Source: Sulfobacillus benefaciens (GTDB lineage Bacteria > Bacillota > Sulfobacillia > Sulfobacillales > Sulfobacillaceae). Taken from it: a stretch of DNA of 64,000 nucleotides. The stretch lies in the NCBI GenBank assembly GCA_003023725.1, contig PXYT01000003.1, positions 62,001 through 126,000 of the forward strand. The letters are read 5' to 3'. Every line of letters starts with the position of its first letter. Within the stretch, counting starts at the first letter, position 1. Shown piece after piece: positions 1 through 7,188 of the stretch. The translations under genes and the position numbers were made by a program. Below the pieces are notes generated by a model, which had not been told where the DNA came from, ran no database searches, and saw nothing but the letters and a program-made list of their open reading frames with translations.

Positions 1-144
1 TTCTTTAACGGCCTTAGCAATGCGGTTAGTGGTACTGGCCGACAAGTTTTGCAGCCGGCCGTTCAAATAACGGGATACGCTAGTGCGTGATACGCCCGCG
101 CGCTGCGCAACGTCTGCAATGGTGATGACATTTTTGTCAGGCAT
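1..144 (-). CDS. LacI-family transcriptional repressor, N-terminal part (cut by window edge)
   Basis: The reading frame starts at ATG 144 and runs off the left edge, giving the first 48 residues (MPDKNVITIADVAQRAGV...). The segment TIADVAQRAGVSRTSVSRYLNG is the classical LacI/GalR helix-turn-helix: the motif VAxxAGVSxxxVSR followed by YLNG and a hinge-side ATTxRI-like segment. Known members are dimeric repressors with a sugar-type periplasmic-binding-protein ligand domain; that domain lies outside the window, so the effector is unknown. A perfect 27-bp palindrome lies 20 bp upstream of the start codon and overlaps the predicted start of transcription, which points to autorepression. Confidence in the family is high; the regulated pathway cannot be told from here. 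Confidence 0.92.
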   Translation of the reverse strand, partial: MPDKNVITIADVAQRAGVSRTSVSRYLNGRLQNLSASTTNRIAKAVKE

Positions 145-163
145 ATGACCAACCCCTTAAAAA

Positions 164-190
164 TGGAATCGGTTTCGGAAACCGATTCCA
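164..190. promoter_or_regulatory. 27-bp perfect palindromic operator of the LacI-type repressor
   Basis: Two 13-base arms, TGGAATCGGTTTC and its exact reverse complement GAAACCGATTCCA, flank a single central G. The site lies directly downstream of an extended -10 element reading leftwards, so it covers the transcription start of the repressor gene. Position and symmetry are those of a LacI-family operator; binding is inferred. Confidence 0.8.
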
Positions 191-198
191 TTATACCA
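190..198 (-). promoter_or_regulatory. Extended -10 promoter element of the LacI-type gene
   Basis: On the minus strand the sequence reads TGGTATAAT, a perfect TGn-TATAAT extended -10. No good -35 is seen 16-18 bases upstream, which is usual for extended -10 promoters. The predicted start of transcription (about 183) falls inside the 27-bp palindrome. Confidence 0.6.
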
Positions 199-443
199 AA
201 TCTTCAAATAGAAACCATAGTTACGAAGATTTAGTCTACTAAATACCTTGGGGTTCCGAGAATATCATCCCTGCAAAAACTCATTCCAAGTCTTCTGCGT
301 GTTGTGATGCGTGGTTTGCTTCCGCGGCTATTTCGCGTATCGACTGCTGAAAAGGACGCACTGGAGCACCATAGTTAACAGATTTCGCCTATCCAGTCTT
401 GTCTACAGCGGGTTTTTAGGAAACATACAAAAATTGTGTAAAT

Positions 444-472
444 ATGAGAATAATTATCATTAATGTTATACT
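444..472 (+). promoter_or_regulatory. Candidate Fur-box promoter
   Basis: Bases 445-459 read TGAGAATAATTATCA, matching the 7-1-7 Fur consensus TGATAATnATTATCA with one mismatch. A possible promoter overlaps it: ATGAGA (444-449) as -35, a 17-base spacer and TATACT (467-472) as -10. If real, the downstream transcript (about 270 bases of leader, then the dehydrogenase gene at 746) would be controlled by iron or by a related Fur-family metal sensor. Confidence 0.5.
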
Positions 473-745
473 CGAAAACGAAGTGGTATTTAGACTCACA
501 GAATTGCCGCGGGCGAATCCCAAAAGGCGAACCGGTGGAGGAGCGGGCCCGTGATCTCGCTGCGACTCGTGCGGGGGTATTCGTTATAGGCTGTGGCTGT
601 TTTCATGGCGGCGAATTCATGGTGCGTGCGCCCGTCGAAAAGAACTCGTTTCTTGCCAAGGGATAGAGGAGCCGGCGGATTTTGGAGAGAATAGGAAACA
701 TTGTCCATTGAGAACAAGACTCAGAACCGGAGAAAGGGTGATGTT
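473..745 (+). other. Leader region with no gene recognised
   Basis: About 270 bases between the candidate Fur-box promoter and the dehydrogenase start. It is GC-rich. A 67-codon frame (463-666) has no recognisable domain and no ribosome binding site ahead of it, so I do not call it a gene. I could not match the stretch to a riboswitch class. Confidence 0.3.
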
Positions 746-1663
746 ATGACTTACGGACTGATTGGCCTGGGAGCCATGGGCCAAGCCATGGCAGAGCGAT
801 GGCTTGAGGCCGGACATGACCTTGTCGTTTACAACCGGAGCCGCCGGAAAGCTGAGGCACTGGCGGACAAATTTCCTTCACGTGTTGTGGTTGCGGAATA
901 TCCCAGGGAGGTTGCAATCCGTGCCAAGTATATCCTTTCCATGGTGGCGGACGATCGAGCTGTTCAAGACATTGCCGGAAATGACAAAGATACCGGTGGT
1001 CTCATTTCGGCGTTGGACTCTGAGCATGTGTGGGTGGATTCCAGTACCATAAGCCCAAAAACCAGTCAACATCTCTCGCGCATCGTATCCCGCCAAGGTA
1101 GTGTGCGACTGGAGGCTCCGGTTTCCGGAAGTGTTGATGCCGCCAGAGAAGGAAGATTGTTGATGTTCATCGGCGGGCCTCAAGAGACAGTAGGAAAGGT
1201 GCGTCCCATGTTAGAGCCTTTGGTATCGCACATTGAGTGGGTCGGTGAAGCGGGTCAGGCACTGGCGCTAAAACTCGGCATCAATCTGAATTTAGCTCTA
1301 CAGGTTGAGGGATTCGTTGAAGGCTTGATGGTAGCGGAAAGCGCAGGTTTGTCGCGTGAAAAGGTCGTGCAATACATGCTGGAGTCGGTCATTGCATCAC
1401 CTTCACTGAAATACCGGGTGCCGCTCGCCTTTAACCCGCCGGATCAACCGTGGTTCACTACCAACTTGATGCTCAAAGACCTGCGTTTGGCATTGGATCA
1501 GGCGGGAGATTATTTGGCTACCATACCGTTGACGACATTAACAGCCGATCTTTTGCGCCTGGCCGTTCGCAACGGTCACGGTCACGAAGATTTCGCGGCC
1601 CTGATCCCCTATATGAGTTCAATAGCTTCGTCGCCGAGCCATGATTCTTCAGGCACCCGGTAA
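746..1663 (+). CDS. 3-hydroxyisobutyrate dehydrogenase-like NAD(P)-dependent beta-hydroxyacid dehydrogenase
   Basis: A 305-residue protein of the beta-hydroxyacid dehydrogenase family (6-phosphogluconate-dehydrogenase-like fold). The N-terminus GLIGLGAMGQAMAERW is the Rossmann GxGxxG motif. EAPVSGSVDAAREGRL is the family's substrate-binding signature, and the lysine in ALKLGINLNLALQ is at the place of the catalytic Lys. Length is normal for the family, which oxidises 3-hydroxyisobutyrate, tartronate semialdehyde or similar short hydroxyacids; the exact substrate cannot be told. ATG 746 is preferred because GGAGAAAGGG lies just upstream; an in-frame TTG at 701 would add 15 residues that do not belong to the fold. 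It is a single-gene unit with a hairpin terminator at 1689-1715. Confidence 0.88.
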   Translation: MTYGLIGLGAMGQAMAERWLEAGHDLVVYNRSRRKAEALADKFPSRVVVAEYPREVAIRAKYILSMVADDRAVQDIAGNDKDTGGLISALDSEHVWVDSSTISPKTSQHLSRIVSRQGSVRLEAPVSGSVDAAREGRLLMFIGGPQETVGKVRPMLEPLVSHIEWVGEAGQALALKLGINLNLALQVEGFVEGLMVAESAGLSREKVVQYMLESVIASPSLKYRVPLAFNPPDQPWFTTNLMLKDLRLALDQAGDYLATIPLTTLTADLLRLAVRNGHGHEDFAALIPYMSSIASSPSHDSSGTR

Positions 1664-1688
1664 TGAAAAAGGCAAACCGTTCATGTTT

Positions 1689-1715
1689 CCCGGCCACAGG
1701 CCGGGCTTTGTTCTT
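1689..1715 (+). terminator. Rho-independent terminator after the hydroxyacid dehydrogenase gene
   Basis: A seven-base-pair GC stem (CCCGGCC / GGCCGGG) with an ACA loop is followed by CTTTGTTCTT. It lies 26 bases after the stop codon. Confidence 0.75.
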
Positions 1716-1877
1716 CACGGAACGTGAAGGCTGCACCATAGCGTAGCGCAAGGGATTGCCGTGTTTCTTTCCCGGATAAGAAACAGGGAGATTTGAGGTG
1801 TTCTTTTTCCCTTTCCTGACGGATCAACCTACAGATCGAACGGTATCGGCATGCTGCAAAAATCGCATATGTGGTGT

Positions 1878-2408
1878 CTATCGCGACGCTAAGGTGTCAT
1901 GGTGTGATTCTTTCCACGCCAAGAGTGTCCAAAGACCGGTTATGATTGTGAAGAGATACAGACCGTAATCCAATGTCAGAGGACTGGGGGCTCCCAGCAA
2001 TGAGGAAACATGAGCCGCCACTCGGACAAAAATGAAACCGGAGGTCGATACCCCGAAGGATACGGCTCCAAATAGATACCAGGCACTCCGCCACCAACCC
2101 GGACGAATGGATGTCCACATGGCCGCCATGAACGCCGCCGCCACATCCAACACCAGCCATAACCAGGAAATTGGGCTGAGGTTGTAGGCGTTCCACAAAG
2201 CTATCGTATTATGGGAAGGCCCCATGATTTTCATCCACGGAGACAATGACCCGATGAGGGCCAGAACGGGCAGGAGCAAGCGCCACCATTGTCCGGTCGG
2301 AGAAGGTTTCCGAACCGCTGTCTGCTCCTGACGCTGAGGGGCGCCGCAATAAGGGCAGAACTGCGCCTCGATTTCGTCAATGTCCCTTCCACACCTCATG
2401 CAGGTCAT
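1878..2408 (-). CDS. Zinc-ribbon membrane protein of unknown function
   Basis: Start ATG 2408 is preceded by GGAGAGACGAAAAA, so the 48 bases of open frame before it are left out. The 176-residue product begins MTCMRCGRD...QFCPYCGAP, two CxxC knuckles about 17 residues apart that form a zinc-ribbon (zinc_ribbon_2 type). Four hydrophobic segments follow (around LLLPVLALIGSLSPW, ISWLWLVLDVAAAFMAAMW, SAWYLFGAVSFGVS and LYLFTIITGLWTLLAW). Such proteins are common in Gram-positive bacteria and usually have no known role. The gene is 60 bases downstream of the lipoprotein gene on the same strand and may share its transcript. Confidence 0.7.
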   Translation of the reverse strand: MTCMRCGRDIDEIEAQFCPYCGAPQRQEQTAVRKPSPTGQWWRLLLPVLALIGSLSPWMKIMGPSHNTIALWNAYNLSPISWLWLVLDVAAAFMAAMWTSIRPGWWRSAWYLFGAVSFGVSTSGFIFVRVAAHVSSLLGAPSPLTLDYGLYLFTIITGLWTLLAWKESHHDTLASR

Positions 2409-2468
2409 TTTTTCGTCTCTCCTTTGCTTGGCATCGCCGCAGCGGGTTAATGGCAATGATAGTGTGAC

Positions 2469-3107
2469 TTACCACCCGCTGGATGATGAAGAACTGCTAG
2501 AAGACGATGAGCCCCCACTTCCGTAGGCTGAACTGCCGCTCTTCGAGCTGCTCGTGTTGGAACTCGAAGATGAATGGCTCGCCGTCAGCGGCTTCAGAGT
2601 CGGGGTGGCCACCCACCATGTATGCAGAAACCCTTCTCCCAAGGCCTGGCCGGGTTTGGTATCACCTGAATAGAGATACAGCAGGTGTCCGTTATAAGCG
2701 ATTTGTTTACCATGGACGTCATTGACTACCGTGACTTTTCCGGATAAACCGCTGGCTGATACATGACTACTCGATGACGTTAACGCGTGCCAAATTGTAT
2801 CACAGTTGTGATTATTTGTACAATTTGACTGGGTTGGAGTATCCTTCGTGAAGTAATAGAGCGTCATTCCTTTGGCGTTTTCCAAGACCGGCGTTTTCTT
2901 GCCTTGAACCAGAGCGTTTCCGACTTTCAAGGACGCTGAACTGCTGGTGGTCGCCGTCGCCTGGGGACTGCTGGATTTGGTGCTGCTGGGCCGTGCGGCT
3001 GCCGTAGTAGTTCCACACCCGGCTAAAATGAGCGAAACAACGCCTAACGAGATAGCCCATTTGTAAGAATTGCCTCTTAAGCTTTTCTGTTGTTTTTGTT
3101 CATGCAT
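2469..3107 (-). CDS. Lipoprotein with COG4315-type secreted repeat domain
   Basis: Start ATG 3107 is chosen for its AGAAGGAGG site seven bases upstream. The 212-residue protein has a basic N-terminus, a hydrophobic stretch and the lipobox LILAGC, so it is a predicted lipoprotein anchored outside the membrane. After a Ser/Thr/Ala-rich linker come motifs of the predicted-lipoprotein family COG4315: LENAKGMTLYYFTKDTP, a CxxxxxC pair (SNCTNNHNCDTIWHAL), and GHLLYLYSGDTKPGQALGEG. The last 45 residues are almost pure Ser/Gly (SSSSNTSSSKSGSS...), a low-complexity tail not expected in the family. The function is unknown; copies are often found near respiratory or redox proteins. Confidence 0.8.
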   Translation of the reverse strand: MHEQKQQKSLRGNSYKWAISLGVVSLILAGCGTTTAAARPSSTKSSSPQATATTSSSASLKVGNALVQGKKTPVLENAKGMTLYYFTKDTPTQSNCTNNHNCDTIWHALTSSSSHVSASGLSGKVTVVNDVHGKQIAYNGHLLYLYSGDTKPGQALGEGFLHTWWVATPTLKPLTASHSSSSSNTSSSKSGSSAYGSGGSSSSSSSSSSSGW

Positions 3108-3440
3108 AACGGGCCTCCTTCTAATCAATGTCAGAGACTTAGGCCACAACAATCAAACAAATGAAAAAGGCGTTCAAGGGAATTGTACAACACAAAGAAT
3201 AAATTGTGCATATAGATCTTGGAACGAAAGAAAAATATATATAATATAAATGCGAAAGAACTAGTGATAAATTGTGGTAAAAGGGGATTGGAGTGATTCG
3301 GTGCCATGTTGAAACCCCGGTCTGATGATCCAAGGGTTCCAGTGGACAAGAGCAGCGAGGAGACGGATTGTGAATTTGGGCCAAAGATGCCAATAGTGGC
3401 TGGCGGAGACAAGATGAATCAGAATGCCGTTTGGCGTCTT
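3108..3440. other. Intergenic AT-rich region
   Basis: A stretch of 333 bases between the lipoprotein start and the end of the small membrane protein gene. Bases 3170-3260 are strongly AT-rich (TATATATAATATAAA-type sequence) and probably hold the leftward promoter of the lipoprotein gene. No gene was recognised. Confidence 0.4.
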
Positions 3441-3632
3441 TCAAATGAAGTGGACAATGAATAAGCCAACCATAAACAGCACATAAATCCGGAGTCCCCA
3501 CATCAGCCAGACTAGCGGACGGCTTAACTGTCTCCGGGCTAAGGACTTTAGCATGGTTTCGGCATCCTGCTGTTCTCGGTATATGGCCCGGATCATTTCT
3601 TTTTCGCGGTCGGAATCGAAAGTTTGAGGCAT
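3441..3632 (-). CDS. Small single-span membrane protein
   Basis: Sixty-three residues starting at ATG 3632, with TTGGAGGT eight bases upstream. The N-terminal half is charged (DSDREKEMIRAIYREQQDAETMLKSLARR) and probably helical. The C-terminal half is one membrane helix (WLMWGLRIYVLFMVGLFIVHF). It lies 30 bases downstream of the Nramp-like transporter gene on the same strand and is probably co-transcribed, so it may be an accessory of that transporter. I do not recognise a family. Confidence 0.6.
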   Translation of the reverse strand: MPQTFDSDREKEMIRAIYREQQDAETMLKSLARRQLSRPLVWLMWGLRIYVLFMVGLFIVHFI

Positions 3633-3662
3633 GAGCAAGACCTCCAACAGACATAACGCATT

Positions 3663-5009
3663 CTAAGGAGTTACAAGAAGGGAAATGGCATAAATTATCC
3701 CCGCCAAAGAAACCACGGCGCCTACCGTAGCTCCCAGGACATTAAGCACCCAAGTGTTGCGGTAAGATCCCATGATCTCGCGATCGTTAGTCAAAAGAAG
3801 CAGAAATAGAATGGCTGGTGGCATGGTCAAGACGGCTAAAGCGTTGACGACCAGTACCACGGTTTCCAGGGGCAGGCCGGGAATGAGAACGGCCATGCCA
3901 GCGGCCGTTGCAATCCCCGCCATGATGGCATAAAACCCGCAGGCTTCCCTCGCGGGCCGGTTTAAACTATGAGCCAGGTGAAAGACTTCGCCAAAGGCAT
4001 AAGCGGACGAAGTGGAAATGGTGACGGCAGCGACAAGCCCGGCCTCCAAAATTCCCAGAGCAAACAAACGTCCTCCCATGTGACCAATATAGGGAATCAG
4101 TGCTTGGGCGAACCGTCCTGCACTCAGTTGGCTGGTGTCCGTCAGATGGCCATAGAGTACACTGGTGACAACCATGCACGCGACACCGGCCAGAGCAGCC
4201 AAGAAGGTGCCCAATACCGTATCGAATTGGCCGTGTGCAATGTCTGCCACACTCAGCCCCTTATCCCTTACCGCTCCCTGCTGGAAAAAGACCATCCAAG
4301 GTGTAATCGTGGCACCAATGTCAGACAGCACCAACAAGAAAGTGTGATGGTTCCAGACGGTGGGAAAAGGGCGGCCGGAGAGAAATGCTGTCCCGATGGT
4401 GTGCCATGGCGGGTGTGCCATAAAGGCCAGCGGAACGAAGATCAGATTAAACACGGCCAAAAGCAGCACAAGGCGTTCCCACGAAAAATAACTACGGATA
4501 ATGACGGCCGCCATCACCACGACAACACCAAGACTCACGGCAACCTCCGGCGGGATGCCGAAAAAACCTGCCCCAGCAACAATTCCGACAAACTCCGTAA
4601 TGAGTGTCAAAAAATTTGTCAGTAGAAGGTCTGCCAGCGCAAAATGACCCCAAAACCTTCCAAATCGCAGGTAAATCAGAGCACCGTGGCCCAAATGAGT
4701 GCGGGCTCCCAGTCGTACGGTCATTTCCTGAATAACGAACGCCATGGCGAATGTCAGCACAATAAACGGCAGAAAGAATCCCAATCCGAATTTGGCGCCG
4801 GTTGCGGCATAAGATAGCATACTCGGGGCATCATTTTCCCCCAACATCACGAGAATACCTGGACCGATTAACAGCCACAAAAGCCGCAGCGCCTTGTGCC
4901 GGGACCGCGCTAAATGAACTTGGTAACGTTCCTTAAGATCTGCCGTAAGTTCCGTGGGCCCGTGAGGGACCGACGAGGATTGTTCACTCTGAAGTTTGCC
5001 GGATGGCAT
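3663..5009 (-). CDS. Nramp-family (SLC11-like) divalent cation transporter with altered metal site
   Basis: A 448-residue polytopic membrane protein starting at ATG 5009 (GGGGGGT ahead); an in-frame ATG at 5069 lacks a ribosome site. The first helix carries GPGILVMLGENDAPSM, aligning with the Nramp helix 1 (GPGxLVxxxxxDPGN); here DPGN has become DAPS, keeping only the aspartate. In helix 6 the canonical GATxMPH reads GATITPW, so the metal-coordinating methionine is a threonine. Classical MntH proteins need that methionine to select Mn2+/Fe2+; its loss is described for Nramp-related magnesium transporters. I therefore infer transport of Mg2+ or another hard cation rather than Mn/Fe. It is downstream of the sigma-54 activator gene (120-base gap), with a small membrane protein gene after it. 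Confidence 0.8.
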   Translation of the reverse strand: MPSGKLQSEQSSSVPHGPTELTADLKERYQVHLARSRHKALRLLWLLIGPGILVMLGENDAPSMLSYAATGAKFGLGFFLPFIVLTFAMAFVIQEMTVRLGARTHLGHGALIYLRFGRFWGHFALADLLLTNFLTLITEFVGIVAGAGFFGIPPEVAVSLGVVVVMAAVIIRSYFSWERLVLLLAVFNLIFVPLAFMAHPPWHTIGTAFLSGRPFPTVWNHHTFLLVLSDIGATITPWMVFFQQGAVRDKGLSVADIAHGQFDTVLGTFLAALAGVACMVVTSVLYGHLTDTSQLSAGRFAQALIPYIGHMGGRLFALGILEAGLVAAVTISTSSAYAFGEVFHLAHSLNRPAREACGFYAIMAGIATAAGMAVLIPGLPLETVVLVVNALAVLTMPPAILFLLLLTNDREIMGSYRNTWVLNVLGATVGAVVSLAGIIYAISLLVTP

Positions 5010-5128
5010 ACCACAATGACCCCCCAAAAATGTTGTGGTGGAATACGGGTGCTGTGCGTGCTGTTCCATTCACGGATCAGCCGGGAAGCGGCGCAGCTTT
5101 CCGCCGCATTCTCCGCCTGTCGACAAGT

Positions 5129-7108
5129 CTACGGTTTTTCCCTTTTGCCAAGTTTCCGGTAAAGGGTACTGCGGTGAATGCCCAGACGTTTCGCGGCCAA
5201 CGAAATATTTCCGTTACATTCGTCCAAGACATGTAATATCCAGTCCATTTCTTGCTTGCGCAGACCGGCATCAGACAAAGAGCTCTGTCGTACGTGGGCA
5301 ACGACGTCGTGGAAACTCTCAGGCAGGTCGTGAAGACTGACCACGCCGTTGCTAGGCCTGGCAGCCATAATGCGTTCTGACACGTTTCTTATCTCGCGAA
5401 CGTTTCCCTTCCAGGGGTAATTTTCAATGACCACGGCAACGGCAGGGGAAATGGCTGGAACGGGCAATCCGGTTTTTTGCGCTGACCGTTTCAGGAAATA
5501 TTCCAGAATTCTGATGGCGTCGCCGGGACGTTCCCGAACAGGCGGCAGGATGATGGGAACGACGTTGAGCCGATAAAAGAGATCACGTCGGAAGGTTCCC
5601 TTGTCAACCATAGTTTCCAGATTCTGATTGGTTGCGGCAATGATGCGCAGTTCCAGATGACGGGAAAAGTGAGAACCGATTCGGGTGATCTCACCGGTGT
5701 CGAGCACCCTCAAGAGATAGGGTTGCAAGGACACGGGTAACTCGCCAATTTCATCCAGAAAGATGGTTCCGCCATCGGCTGCCTCAAATTTGCCGGCTCG
5801 GCCTTCTTTGGCGGCTCCCGTAAAGGACCCGCCTTCAAACCCGAACAATTCGCTGCCAATCAGTTCGTGGGGGAATGCGCCACAGTTGACGGCAATAAAA
5901 GCGCCGGCGGCTCGGTGGCTCGCGGAGTGAATGGCTTGCGCCATCAGTTCCTTGCCGGTCCCTGTTTCCCCCAGTAATAAGACAGGGGAGTCATGACGCG
6001 CAACCGACCTGGCCTGGTTAACGGCTTCAAGGAATTTTGGAGCCTTACCAATTAAACTGCTAAAGGAGGCCAGGGACATGGGAGTGTCCTCCTTATCATG
6101 ACTTTTGGAGTAAGCCTGTTGGGGTTTAAAACGTCCACCAAGTGCGAAAACGGGAACGGCCTGAATGATGGTTCCAACGCGTTGGTGATGCCGGTAACAA
6201 TGATGCAAAATCCATTTGTATCGTCCGTTGGGGCTTTCCACTTCCCATGTGGTTCCGTCTTCTTTATGGGCATAGCCGTCGGGAAGAAGCCGTAATTGAT
6301 TTTGCTCATCGATCCATCCGTGGTCCCAAATAGAGGATGAACATCGAATGACTTGAGCGCCGCGGTCCAGAGCGATGAGTAACGTATCAGGATAACGAGC
6401 CGCAAGTTCCAAATATTCGCCGAAGATTGCAAATCGTTCTAATTCTAAAGTATCCCGCAGCCTGTCTTCAATAGCCCGGGCAATGGATTGAACGACGGCC
6501 AGGGAATGAGGATGGTGGTATTCCCGAAACCCGGTCAAGTCTATCACACCTAGGACTTGATGAGTGGCGGGATCCGTGATGGGCGCGGCGCTGCATGTCC
6601 AGGGATGAACCGGAGCACAGAAGTGTTCGGCGGCGAAAATTTGAACCGGAGCTCCCAGAAACAGGCAAGTTCCAATGGCGTTTGTCCCAGCTTGGTCTTC
6701 CCGCCAGTTGGACCCCGGCACAAAATTCATTTTCTCAGCCGCTTGACGAATGGCGGATTCGCCGGTTACTTTCAAGATCAATCCGTCGGCATCGGTAAAG
6801 ACCACCAGATGGCGCGAAGGCATCATGGTATCGGTCAGCGAGTGAATGTAAGGCACCAGATTTTCGTGCAGAAGGTGATTGGCCCATAGATCCTCGACAA
6901 CCGATTCCTTCACCAGTTTTCTGGCGGCACTGACCTCAGGGGCCATGTCCAGACTCCGGCAGCGCTTCCACGAATCCATAACGACGCCGCGGCCTTCTCC
7001 CGGGTCATGACCACGAAACCGGACAAAACGCTCCCAGGTTTGTTCCGTTTCGCTGATCGCGTGATGGATGCCCTCTTGAACAGTTCGGACTACCAGATCG
7101 CTCTGCAC
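5129..7108 (-). CDS. Sigma-54-dependent enhancer-binding regulator (AcoR/MimR type) of the monooxygenase island
   Basis: A 659-residue activator read from GTG 7108 (GGAGAGG site). Residues 70-220 form a GAF-like sensor (AGTNAIGTCL near 141-149 is typical of AcoR proteins). The AAA+ domain follows: Walker A GETGTGKE at 380-387, the sigma-54 contact loop GSFTGA at 427-432 (consensus GAFTGA, one Ala-to-Ser change) and Walker B GGTIFLDEIGE at 447-457. A Fis-type helix-turn-helix ends the protein (NGNISLAAKRLGIHRSTLYRK, 632-652). It sits at the end of the left operon, 80 bases after the chaperonin gene. AcoR-like regulators (MimR) control propane/alkane monooxygenases in mycobacteria. Here the loop is intact and rpoN is in the same island, so it should activate the two -24/-12 promoters at 11842-12249. 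Confidence 0.93.
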   Translation of the reverse strand: MQSDLVVRTVQEGIHHAISETEQTWERFVRFRGHDPGEGRGVVMDSWKRCRSLDMAPEVSAARKLVKESVVEDLWANHLLHENLVPYIHSLTDTMMPSRHLVVFTDADGLILKVTGESAIRQAAEKMNFVPGSNWREDQAGTNAIGTCLFLGAPVQIFAAEHFCAPVHPWTCSAAPITDPATHQVLGVIDLTGFREYHHPHSLAVVQSIARAIEDRLRDTLELERFAIFGEYLELAARYPDTLLIALDRGAQVIRCSSSIWDHGWIDEQNQLRLLPDGYAHKEDGTTWEVESPNGRYKWILHHCYRHHQRVGTIIQAVPVFALGGRFKPQQAYSKSHDKEDTPMSLASFSSLIGKAPKFLEAVNQARSVARHDSPVLLLGETGTGKELMAQAIHSASHRAAGAFIAVNCGAFPHELIGSELFGFEGGSFTGAAKEGRAGKFEAADGGTIFLDEIGELPVSLQPYLLRVLDTGEITRIGSHFSRHLELRIIAATNQNLETMVDKGTFRRDLFYRLNVVPIILPPVRERPGDAIRILEYFLKRSAQKTGLPVPAISPAVAVVIENYPWKGNVREIRNVSERIMAARPSNGVVSLHDLPESFHDVVAHVRQSSLSDAGLRKQEMDWILHVLDECNGNISLAAKRLGIHRSTLYRKLGKREKP

Positions 7109-7188
7109 AAGACCTCTCCTCTCTCCCTGTCTTCGACGGATGTTCCGGGCCGCGGCGTCTATTTATTATGAAGAAACCAGTATCATGA

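Noticed and set aside
463-666. 67-codon frame downstream of the Fur-like box
   Set aside because: Its start overlaps the promoter elements, no ribosome site is present and there is no recognisable domain.
3969-4625. 218-codon frame antisense to the Nramp-like gene
   Set aside because: It is the shadow of a long membrane-protein gene with clear motifs on the other strand; its own product is low-hydrophobic and domain-free.
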